Source: Chloroflexota bacterium | GTDB taxonomy: Bacteria > Chloroflexota > Anaerolineae > Anaerolineales > UBA4823 | DNA length: 5,465 nt | Reading direction: 5' to 3' | Assembly: GCA_021849525.1 (NCBI GenBank) | Contig: JAJZSS010000148.1 | Coordinates: forward strand, 1 to 5,465 | In this document: positions 1-4,745 of the stretch, in pieces | Layout of the letters: every line of letters begins with the position of its first letter | Position numbering within the stretch: the stretch's first letter is position 1 | Made by a program: the position numbers and the translations under genes | The notes under the pieces: generated by a model | Seen by the model: only the letters and a program-made list of their open reading frames with translations | What the model was told of the DNA's origin: nothing | The model's database searches: none

Positions 1-240
1 GAGCTGGAGGGACAGTTTTCACAGCTTACTGGTGCAAAAGTAATCCCATTAGCCCGGCTGCAAACATGCCTGGACGAGTTGGATCCCTCTGTTGAATGGG
101 TGGTGTTCTGTCGCAACGGGGTACGTTCGGCACGCGCTGTAGAAATTTTAAAACAGGCTGGCTATTCGCGTATCTCCAACCTGCATGGTGGCATACTTGC
201 CTGGGCAGAAGACGTTGATACCCATATGTTTGTTCTTTGA
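1..240 (+). CDS. Rhodanese domain, C-terminal part (MoeB/ThiF-type fusion likely), 5' truncated
   Basis: The reading frame is open from the first base to TGA at 238-240, giving the last 79 residues of a longer protein. Near residues 41-46 it reads CRNGVR, the persulfide-forming active-site loop of rhodaneses (CRxGxR), with Cys41 as the catalytic residue. This is followed by SARAVEILKQAGY and NLHGGILAWAEDVD, a helix and a Gly-Gly-x-x-x-Trp segment. That ending resembles the rhodanese domain at the C-terminus of MoeB/ThiF-like sulfur-carrier adenylyltransferases, which move sulfur onto MoaD or ThiS during molybdopterin or thiamine synthesis. The adenylylation domain would lie outside the window, so a stand-alone rhodanese or another fusion remains possible. 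The usual proline-tyrosine tail is replaced by DTHMFVL. The domain call is firm; the parent protein is inferred. Confidence 0.75.
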   Translation, partial: ELEGQFSQLTGAKVIPLARLQTCLDELDPSVEWVVFCRNGVRSARAVEILKQAGYSRISNLHGGILAWAEDVDTHMFVL

Positions 241-313
241 AGTTGCACCAAAAGTGATCTGGGAGATATAACTTAAAAAGAGAGATACTCTTGGCCGTGA
301 CATGTGGCGGTAC

Positions 314-342
314 TTGACATTTCATGGTTTTTATCGTAAAAT
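314..342 (+). promoter_or_regulatory. Promoter of arsR1
   Basis: A consensus -35 TTGACA at 314-319 is followed, after exactly 17 bases, by TAAAAT at 337-342, which differs from the -10 consensus at one base. This is the strongest sigma-70-type promoter in the window. It sits 20 bases upstream of the arsR1 start, and its -10 lies inside the perfect inverted repeat at 332-349. Repressor bound there would exclude RNA polymerase. Confidence 0.8.
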
Positions 343-349
343 TACGATA
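332..349. promoter_or_regulatory. ArsR1 operator, copy 1
   Basis: This is a perfect 18-base inverted repeat, TATCGTAA-AA-TTACGATA, covering the -10 box of the arsR1 promoter. The same arms recur at 757-774 in front of arsM. An 8-base dyad over the -10, just before an arsR/smtB gene, is where these regulators autorepress and are released by As(III). Binding by this particular ArsR is inferred from position and repetition. Confidence 0.8.
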
Positions 350-362
350 TAGAAGGTGAAAG

Positions 363-716
363 ATGAGCAAAGATTTACCTCTCATTCACGAATTGAGCCG
401 CGATGATATCCGTCTCGCTGCTATGCTGAAAGCCCTGGGAAACCCGGTGCGCTTTCGGATCATGCAGCACCTGGCGGACAGACAGATGTGCATTACCGGC
501 GATATCGTCGCCTTCACCTCGTTAGCACAATCCACTGTCAGCCAGCACCTGAAAGTGCTGCGAGAAGCAGGGTTGATTGAAGGTGAGATTGAAGGGCCGG
601 CAACCTGCTACTGTGTCAGCGCTGAGGGTTTACAGTTCCTGAAAGGCCAGATTGAGAGCTGGCTGCCAAACTGCTGCCAAAGCGAACCAAGGATTGCAAA
701 GTCCAACTGCTGCTAA
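363..716 (+). CDS. arsR: ArsR/SmtB-family arsenite-responsive repressor (ArsR1)
   Basis: This is a 117-residue winged-helix repressor of usual family length. The start is ATG 363, preceded by AAGGTG at 353-358. The N-terminus has the family signature MLKALGNPVRFRIMQHL (21-37). The helix-turn-helix is about 47-72 and includes LAQSTVSQHLKVLREAGL. The wing is about 73-88. The canonical R773 CVCDLC sensor motif is absent. Instead there is Cys43 at the start of the helix before the HTH, a Cys82/Cys84 pair in the wing, and two C-terminal vicinal pairs, Cys104-105 and Cys116-117. C-terminal Cys pairs resemble the Acidithiobacillus-type ArsR, whose As(III) site differs from that of R773. It probably represses itself and arsM through the identical dyads on both sides of the gene. 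The As(III) ligand assignment is inference. Confidence 0.92.
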   Translation: MSKDLPLIHELSRDDIRLAAMLKALGNPVRFRIMQHLADRQMCITGDIVAFTSLAQSTVSQHLKVLREAGLIEGEIEGPATCYCVSAEGLQFLKGQIESWLPNCCQSEPRIAKSNCC

Positions 717-746
717 GGTCGGATTCTTGACCCAGGCAGCTTTTTT
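709..746 (+). terminator. Intrinsic terminator or attenuator at the end of arsR1
   Basis: GCTGC (709-713) pairs with GCAGC (736-740). Inside it GGTC (717-720) pairs with GACC (729-732), with a small internal loop and an 8-base apical loop. Six T residues follow at 741-746. The outer left arm lies in the last arsR1 sense codons, and the TAA stop is in the internal loop. Because of the interrupted stem, termination may be partial, allowing some read-through to arsM. Confidence 0.6.
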
Positions 747-756
747 CATGCTTTTA

Positions 757-774
757 TATCGTAATATTACGATA
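757..774. promoter_or_regulatory. ArsR1 operator, copy 2, upstream of arsM
   Basis: The perfect dyad TATCGTAA-TA-TTACGATA has arms identical to those at 332-349; only the two-base centre differs. By analogy with copy 1, the -10 would be TAATAT at 762-767 (four of six consensus bases), but no good -35 lies 16-18 bases upstream. TTGACC at 727-732 is too far away. Copy 2 therefore marks either a weaker ArsR1-controlled promoter for arsM or a roadblock to read-through from arsR1. It ends 22 bases before the arsM start. Confidence 0.75.
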
Positions 775-796
775 AATTTGATTTAGGAGGTAAGTA

Positions 797-2356
797 ATGT
801 CCATGACGCAAGCATCATCCGAGTACTTCAAGCAGGTGGCTGGCAGTTGGGACAAAATCAGCGCCGGGTATTTCGGTAAACCTGTCCGGGATGCCGCCAT
901 CGCCAAAGCCTATCTGCGCCCGGAGATGGCAGTTGCAGATATCGGTTCTGGCACTGGCTTTGTCGCTGCCGGTCTGGCCCCGCTGGTAAAGCGGGTTTAC
1001 GTTGTCGATGGGTCAGCAGCAATGATTGAGGTGGCCAAAAAGAATTTGAGTGCCTTCAGCAATATCGAATATCACGAAGCGGATGGTTCGAGCCTGCCTT
1101 TTCCGGAAGAAAGCCTGGATGCCGTATTTGCAAACATGTATCTTCACCATACAACGGATCCGGTGTCGGCTATTCGGGAAATGATTCGCGTGCTGCGGCC
1201 CGGCGGACGGCTGGTCATTACCGATATGGATGAGCACCCGTATGCCTGGTTGAAAGCAGAAATGGCGGATGTGTGGCAGGGTTTTGACCGTGCTCAGATC
1301 CACACCTGGTTCCAGGATGCCGGTCTGGTGAATGTGATCGTGGACTGCACTGGACAATCGTGCTGCGCCGAATCTTCCAACCCGACCCTGGCTGATGCAC
1401 AAGGGCGCGAGGCGGAAATTAGCGTCTTTGTTGCCACCGGCACCCGGCGCATGGCCATGCGCGAAGCGGTACGAGAGAATTACTCGGCTGTCGCCCAGTC
1501 TGGGTCCTGCGGCTCCATCTCATCTACTTCCGAAAACCAAGGCGGTTGTTGCAGCTCCAGTTCAAGCAGTGAATCGAGCTGCTGTGGCGGCTCGAGCAAT
1601 GGTGGGAGTTGTTGCAGTACTGGGGCGAAGTACGAAGATGTGACCTTTGCCACCGGCTATTCCCCTGTAGAACTCTCCGCCGCGCCTAAAGAGGCTGCGG
1701 ATATCTCCCTTGGCTGCGGCAATCCGCTGGCAATGGCCGGGCTGAAACCTGGAGAAGTCGTTTTGGATATTGGCAGTGGCGGTGGGCTGGACGCTTTCCT
1801 GGCGGCTGATAAAGTGGGGTCAACTGGTCGAGTGATTGGCGTGGACATGACTCCTGCCATGCTGGAACGCGCACAAGCAGCCGCGGAACGAAACCACATC
1901 ACCAATGTTGAGTTCCGCCAGGGATACGCGGAAGAGCTGCCAATGGCGGATGGGGAGGTCGATGTGATTATCTCCAATTGCGTGATTAACCTGACCGAGG
2001 ATAAAGGCCATGTATTCCGCGAAGCCTTCCGGGTGCTCAAACCGGGTGGCCGGTTGGAAGTCAGCGATATGGTAACCTCTGGCCCCGTGGCGATCGAACT
2101 GCGCGAGAGCGCCGCCGGCTGGGCTGAATGCGTGACTGGGGCGCTGCCGGAACAGGAATACCTGGACCTGATCGCCCAGGCCGGCTTCCAAAATGTCACC
2201 ACCCGGCGCAGTGCCAGCATGGGCGAAATGGATGGCATTTCCGTGTACAGTGTCATCGCCTCTGCGCAGAAACCCAGTCTATATTTGAATGCGCCAAAGG
2301 AAATTAACCGACCGCAGCGGCCTGGCGTCCAGGCGAGAAGCGGCTGCTGCGGGTAG
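797..2356 (+). CDS. arsM: Arsenite S-adenosylmethionine methyltransferase with an extra N-terminal methyltransferase domain
   Basis: The start is ATG 797, with AGGAGG at 785-790; a second in-frame ATG at 803 is less well spaced. The protein has 519 residues, against roughly 250-380 for ordinary ArsM. Domain 1 (about 1-220) is a class I methyltransferase: SAM loop ADIGSGTGF (47-55), acidic Asp71, post-I motif RVLRPGGRLVITDMD (131-145), and a Cys184/Cys189-190 cluster. It resembles the UbiE-like methyltransferases that sit beside or are fused to ArsR proteins. A Ser/Gly/Cys linker (236-275) carries Cys238 and pairs 251-252, 262-263 and 272-273. Domain 2 (about 281-487) is true ArsM: LGCGNP (Cys307), SAM loop LDIGSGGGLDAF (323-334), GVDMTP (348-353), ISNCVINL (Cys395) and WAECVTGAL (Cys445). 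These match three of the four conserved As(III)-relay cysteines; the fourth probably comes from the linker. The tail ends in SGCCG. It would methylate As(III) in the cytoplasm. The role of domain 1 is unknown. Confidence 0.93.
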   Translation: MSMTQASSEYFKQVAGSWDKISAGYFGKPVRDAAIAKAYLRPEMAVADIGSGTGFVAAGLAPLVKRVYVVDGSAAMIEVAKKNLSAFSNIEYHEADGSSLPFPEESLDAVFANMYLHHTTDPVSAIREMIRVLRPGGRLVITDMDEHPYAWLKAEMADVWQGFDRAQIHTWFQDAGLVNVIVDCTGQSCCAESSNPTLADAQGREAEISVFVATGTRRMAMREAVRENYSAVAQSGSCGSISSTSENQGGCCSSSSSSESSCCGGSSNGGSCCSTGAKYEDVTFATGYSPVELSAAPKEAADISLGCGNPLAMAGLKPGEVVLDIGSGGGLDAFLAADKVGSTGRVIGVDMTPAMLERAQAAAERNHITNVEFRQGYAEELPMADGEVDVIISNCVINLTEDKGHVFREAFRVLKPGGRLEVSDMVTSGPVAIELRESAAGWAECVTGALPEQEYLDLIAQAGFQNVTTRRSASMGEMDGISVYSVIASAQKPSLYLNAPKEINRPQRPGVQARSGCCG

Positions 2357-2385
2357 CTGCAAGAGAAAGCAATCCTTTCCTTCGA

Positions 2386-2423
2386 AACATCTGCCACTCG
2401 ATTAGGGTGACAGATGTTCTTTT
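2386..2423. terminator. Shared stem-loop terminator between convergent arsM and yqeB-like genes
   Basis: AACATCTG (2386-2393) pairs with CAGATGTT (2411-2418). After one C-A mismatch the stem continues for five more pairs (2395-2399 with 2405-2409, one of them G-T), closing a five-base loop. On the plus strand CTTTT follows at 2419-2423, serving arsM. On the minus strand the hairpin is followed by a shorter T run (TTTCG), and the yqeB-like stop lies only a few bases away, so it probably serves both directions and works better for arsM. Confidence 0.7.
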
Positions 2424-2424
2424 A

Positions 2425-3237
2425 TCATCCCAACATGCGTGGGCTTCTTTCCCAGGTTTGCACAGCGAGCAGCACACCTTCGGCAATTCGGGCAGGACGC
2501 TCAGCAATCCCTTCCAATTGTGGCGAGTCAAAGCGTGGATCGACTTCAAGGACCTTAGTGTGGGTAGCAACCGATACGCCCGTGTGGGTCAAGCCTCGCA
2601 GCAAACCGGTTATGGGCGCGCATAATTCAGTTGTATCAATGTGAGCAATGACCTGGCCCTGGTCCACCTGGTCACCGATCTGATGATCGGTAGTAAAGAT
2701 ACCAGCAACGGATGCGTACATATATCGATCGCGTGCATGACCGCCGATCTCCCGCGGTTCCCCCTCTAACGGCTGGGATGCTCCCTGTTCAATGACTCTG
2801 CCCAGGTTCTGCCCCCAACTCGTTTCGACAACCAAATGCGTGGTCTCACCGGCGGTGAAATTGGGGCCAAGCCCAATAGTAAGCGGAGCCAGATCGCGCT
2901 GCGATTCAGGCTGCTGGTGTTTGCGCATGCGGGCATCAATCAGGATCTCCGGATGCATTGTTTTTCGCAAGAGATCGAAGTCTTGAACAACGACCGGGAT
3001 CATTTCAGAAAAAGAGAATTCACCAGACAGTTCTTCAAGGTTATTGCACAGAACTGCAGTCAAGCCCTCTAATTCTGCCCTGCCGTCAAAAATCGCGTCA
3101 GTAAAAGCCATTTTCCTGCGCGTTGTTGTAGGGGCCGGTATATCATGAATTACAACAGAATACCCAGCCCGGAACAGGCGGTGCGCAACGGCTGCCCCAA
3201 TATCATTACTCCCACGCACGAGAACTTTTCTGGGCAC
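2425..3237 (-). CDS. yqeB: YqeB/EF2563-type selenium-dependent molybdenum hydroxylase maturation protein
   Basis: The chosen start is GTG at 3237-3235, preceded on the minus strand by AAAGGGGA six bases away. It gives 270 residues beginning MPRKVLVRG, in line with the family (about 260-270). A TTG at 3273 would add 12 residues with less support. An N-terminal Rossmann-like segment reads KVLVRGSNDIGAAVAHRLF (4-22); relatives usually have RGAGD followed by A-T-G, so the loop is altered here. Other family segments are VVIHDIPAPTTTRR (28-41), AFTDAIFDGRAELEG (44-58), the acidic LIDARM (99-104), IGLGPNFTAG (121-130), GQNLGRVIEQG (142-152), and a C-terminal biotinyl-lipoyl-like fold (about 175-235: SVAGIF, APITGLLRGL, GVSVATHTKV, EVDPR). 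Proteins of this family accompany molybdenum hydroxylases proposed to need selenium; their exact reaction is not established. No hydroxylase gene is visible nearby. Family call firm, function tentative. Confidence 0.83.
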   Translation of the reverse strand: MPRKVLVRGSNDIGAAVAHRLFRAGYSVVIHDIPAPTTTRRKMAFTDAIFDGRAELEGLTAVLCNNLEELSGEFSFSEMIPVVVQDFDLLRKTMHPEILIDARMRKHQQPESQRDLAPLTIGLGPNFTAGETTHLVVETSWGQNLGRVIEQGASQPLEGEPREIGGHARDRYMYASVAGIFTTDHQIGDQVDQGQVIAHIDTTELCAPITGLLRGLTHTGVSVATHTKVLEVDPRFDSPQLEGIAERPARIAEGVLLAVQTWERSPRMLG

Positions 3238-3429
3238 GGTTTCCCCTTTCACCACTAGAAAACGAACCAGCAAATCGTTCTACAATCTTGTCAGTGGTCG
3301 ATACGTGTTCCTATGGATCATCATTACCTATTTCGAAATGATTATCTAGCTTGTGATCCAGAACGAAGCCTGCACAGGTTGGGTTCCGTCTGTTCGAGAA
3401 ATCCGTTTCTTCTCACACACTTCCATATT
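3238..3429. other. 192-base gap between two minus-strand genes, with a paired element
   Basis: No credible gene lies here; a plus-strand open frame at 3313-3543 runs into the phosphoesterase and has no family character. TGGATCA (3314-3320) pairs with TGATCCA (3354-3360). Inside it TCATT (3321-3325) pairs with AATGA (3337-3341), leaving an 11-base loop and a 12-base one-sided bulge. A 10-base palindrome ATTTCGAAAT (3330-3339) overlaps the inner part. This lies about 77-123 bases before the yqeB-like start and could be a leader structure or protein site. I see no convincing promoter for the yqeB-like gene and no T-tailed terminator for the phosphoesterase. Confidence 0.35.
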
Positions 3430-4155
3430 TTATCCACTGGCTGTACGCAGCATGCCGGCATATTCGGACGGCATCTCGCTGGCTTCAATCGCTGTGGCGA
3501 CCTGCTCTACATCGTAAGACACGCGGATAAACTCGACCAGTAAATTCTTTCCTTCGGCGGAAAGGACCACATACGCGGCGCGAGGATCGCCGTCTTTTGG
3601 TTTCCCAACACTCCCCTCATTGATGACATGCCGGCCGCTGGGCAAAACGCGGTGATAGGGTTTGTGCGTATGTCCAACCACCAGTACATCTGCATTAACC
3701 CCATCGAGAATACGCTCCAGGCTGGCATCGGGACGGTCTTCATACAGGTACTCGTTGATCTTCCGCGGACTGCCATGCGCCAGGCAGACGCGCAACTCTC
3801 CTAATTCAATGGATATTTGAGGGGGGAGGTTGCGCAGGAAAGCCTTGTTTTCGTCGGTCGTGTGGGCATTGCTCCAGGCGATGGATCGCTTCCCCAGCGC
3901 TTCCTCATCGGCGGCCTTATAAGCGCAGCCGCAATCATCACTGCTGTTTCCAACCCCCTGGTCGTAGTTGCCCATGATGGTGGGTATGTTTCGCTCCCGA
4001 ATGATCGCAATCACCTCGTTTGGAAACGTGCCATACCCGACCAGGTCGCCTAAACAGTATCGCTCTTCCAGACCACGCTGGTCCATATCGTTCAACACCG
4101 CTTCAAGCGCGGGAAGGTTCGCGTGGATATCGCTAAAAATCGCAACTTGTCTCAT
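3430..4155 (-). CDS. Calcineurin-like metallophosphoesterase (YfcE/MJ0936-type phosphodiesterase)
   Basis: The chosen start is ATG at 4155-4153, giving 241 residues beginning MRQVAIFSDIHAN. An upstream in-frame ATG at 4230 would add 25 residues that match nothing in the family. All dinuclear metal-site motifs are present: SDIHAN with Asp9 and His11, GDLVGYG with Asp37, GNYD with Asn63 (the GNHD position), LAHGSP with His127, and VVGHTHKPY with His162 and His164. INEGSVGKPKDGDPRAAYV (178-196) is the usual end of the compact phosphodiesterase fold. No signal peptide or membrane segment is seen, so it should be a cytoplasmic phosphodiesterase or phosphatase; the substrate cannot be told from sequence. 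Cys34, Cys75, Cys77 and Cys124 are not family metal ligands. Its promoter appears to overlap the ArsR2 operator, suggesting a place in the arsenic response. It may be cotranscribed with the yqeB-like gene 192 bases downstream. Confidence 0.88.
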   Translation of the reverse strand: MRQVAIFSDIHANLPALEAVLNDMDQRGLEERYCLGDLVGYGTFPNEVIAIIRERNIPTIMGNYDQGVGNSSDDCGCAYKAADEEALGKRSIAWSNAHTTDENKAFLRNLPPQISIELGELRVCLAHGSPRKINEYLYEDRPDASLERILDGVNADVLVVGHTHKPYHRVLPSGRHVINEGSVGKPKDGDPRAAYVVLSAEGKNLLVEFIRVSYDVEQVATAIEASEMPSEYAGMLRTASG

Positions 4156-4193
4156 ACCCCCTCGTTTCCTACAAACAGAATATAGATCCGCAT
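4152..4193 (-). CDS. Possible 13-residue leader ORF overlapping the phosphoesterase start
   Basis: On the minus strand AGGAGG (4207-4202) is followed after eight bases by ATG at 4193, encoding MRIYILFVGNEGV and ending with TGA at 4154-4152. That stop overlaps the phosphoesterase ATG (4155-4153) in an ATGA arrangement, typical of translational coupling. The Shine-Dalgarno is better than the one directly before the phosphoesterase (GAGG, four bases away). A hairpin (CCTGG-TGTT-CCAGG, 4218-4205) covers part of this AGGAGG. Chance occurrence of so short an ORF is possible. Confidence 0.35.
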   Translation of the reverse strand: MRIYILFVGNEGV

Positions 4194-4257
4194 TGCATAA
4201 TCCTCCTGGAACACCAGGGATATATGGCATACCCCATTGAGTAAATTCATCACCATA

Positions 4258-4286
4258 ATGATAACGAATCCCGTGATATAATTCAA
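4258..4286 (-). promoter_or_regulatory. Minus-strand promoter for the metallophosphoesterase
   Basis: Read on the minus strand, TTGAAT (4286-4281) is followed after exactly 17 bases by TATCAT (4263-4258), close to both hexamer consensuses. Transcription would start near 4251, leaving a leader of about 95 bases before the phosphoesterase ATG. The -35 falls within the dyad at 4282-4297, so ArsR2 binding would block it. Confidence 0.55.
4274..4282 (+). promoter_or_regulatory. Extended -10 promoter of arsR2
   Basis: TGATATAAT at 4274-4282 is a perfect TATAAT preceded by TGN, an extended -10 element. No good -35 is present at the expected distance (CATAAT at 4254-4259 with 17 bases), which extended -10 promoters tolerate. 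The last base coincides with the first base of the operator at 4282-4297. Confidence 0.65.
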
Positions 4287-4297
4287 TGGTGATTGAA
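4282..4297. promoter_or_regulatory. ArsR2 operator, copy 1
   Basis: TTCAAT-GGTG-ATTGAA is a perfect six-base dyad with a four-base centre, abutting the arsR2 -10 and covering the -35 of the opposite-strand promoter. The same dyad with one changed base recurs at 4725-4740 before arsD. Its sequence differs from the ArsR1 dyad, so the two regulators probably bind separate sites. Confidence 0.75.
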
Positions 4298-4316
4298 ATA
4301 CTTTGGAAGGAACCCT

Positions 4317-4703
4317 ATGGATAAAGCAGTATTCTCAAAAGAGCAGGTGACGGACCTGGCCCGCTGGCTGAAGGTGCTTGCCGAGCCGAACCGGCTGCTG
4401 CTGCTGGAACAGATCATTGAAGGGGTGCAGTGTAACTGCGAACTGGGTGGTGCCCTGCAAATGGCTCCCAATCTGATTTCCCATCACCTGAGTGTTCTGC
4501 GCGAAGCAGGATTGGTGAATGTCGAGCGGGATCCAGGTGATGCACGTTGGGTGTATTACTCGGTGAACCAAAACGTGCTGGAAGAATTCCGCCAGGTCCT
4601 GAGCGCCTTCTTCGATCTGGAACGCATCCAGCCCCGGCAAACGGTTTGCGGTCCGCAAGGCTTTATCAATCTGCGGACGGGCGTCGTTAAACCTACCAAT
4701 TGA
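4317..4703 (+). CDS. arsR: ArsR/SmtB-family arsenite-responsive repressor (ArsR2), CxC sensor type
   Basis: The start is ATG 4317, with GGAAGG at 4305-4310 six bases upstream. A TTG at 4293 would lie inside the operator and is rejected. The 128-residue product has the family N-terminus WLKVLAEPNRLLLLEQI (17-33) and the classical sensor position VQCNCELGGAL (38-48). Cys39 and Cys41 correspond to Cys32 and Cys34 of the R773 ArsR CVCDLC motif; the third ligand position is Gly44. Cys111 near the C-terminus might complete the site. The helix-turn-helix is about 49-66 (MAPNLISHHLSVLREAGL), followed by the wing with RDPGDARWVYYSV. It begins the arsR2-arsD-arsA unit, 42 bases before arsD. It would repress its own promoter, arsD through the second dyad, and possibly the divergent phosphoesterase. 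It is only distantly similar to ArsR1, so the two are not a recent duplication. Confidence 0.93.
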   Translation: MDKAVFSKEQVTDLARWLKVLAEPNRLLLLEQIIEGVQCNCELGGALQMAPNLISHHLSVLREAGLVNVERDPGDARWVYYSVNQNVLEEFRQVLSAFFDLERIQPRQTVCGPQGFINLRTGVVKPTN

Positions 4704-4724
4704 TGCATTTATTTGCCCTGTTAC

Positions 4725-4740
4725 TTCAATGGAGATTGAA
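4725..4740. promoter_or_regulatory. ArsR2 operator, copy 2, upstream of arsD
   Basis: TTCAAT-GGAG-ATTGAA differs from copy 1 at a single central base (T to A). That change creates GGAG at 4731-4734, the only plausible Shine-Dalgarno for arsD, 11 bases before its ATG. The -10 position used in copy 1 would read GTTACT here, so no clear promoter accompanies this copy. It may act as a roadblock or auxiliary site. Confidence 0.65.
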
Positions 4741-4745
4741 TTATT

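Noticed and set aside
278..292. Hairpin AAGAG-AGATA-CTCTT after the rhodanese gene as a terminator
   Set aside because: The five-pair AT-rich stem has no following T run, so it is too weak to call.
26..385. 119-codon minus-strand open frame over the rhodanese end and arsR1 promoter
   Set aside because: It crosses a consensus promoter, an operator and the arsR1 start on the other strand; the product is unlike any family I know.
727..732. TTGACC as the -35 of an arsM promoter
   Set aside because: It lies in the arm of the arsR1 terminator and is more than 20 bases from any acceptable -10.
1013..1402. 129-codon minus-strand open frame opposite the first methyltransferase domain
   Set aside because: It is fully antisense to a well-supported domain and its product has no recognisable fold or good ribosome site.
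1187..2074. Similar post-SAM motifs in the two ArsM domains as evidence of a recent internal duplication
   Set aside because: The shared VL-PGGRL segment is common to class I methyltransferases; outside it the domains belong to different subfamilies.
1657..2397. 246-codon minus-strand open frame opposite arsM
   Set aside because: It is antisense to the ArsM catalytic domain, shows no family motif, and is explained by codon bias on the coding strand.
3391..3413. Hairpin downstream of the phosphoesterase (GAGAAG with TTTCTC on the minus strand) as a terminator
   Set aside because: Six pairs including a wobble, seven-base loop and no T run; read-through to the yqeB-like gene seems as likely.
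3313..3543. 76-codon plus-strand open frame in the gap before the phosphoesterase end
   Set aside because: Half of it is antisense to the phosphoesterase C-terminus and no Shine-Dalgarno or motif supports it.
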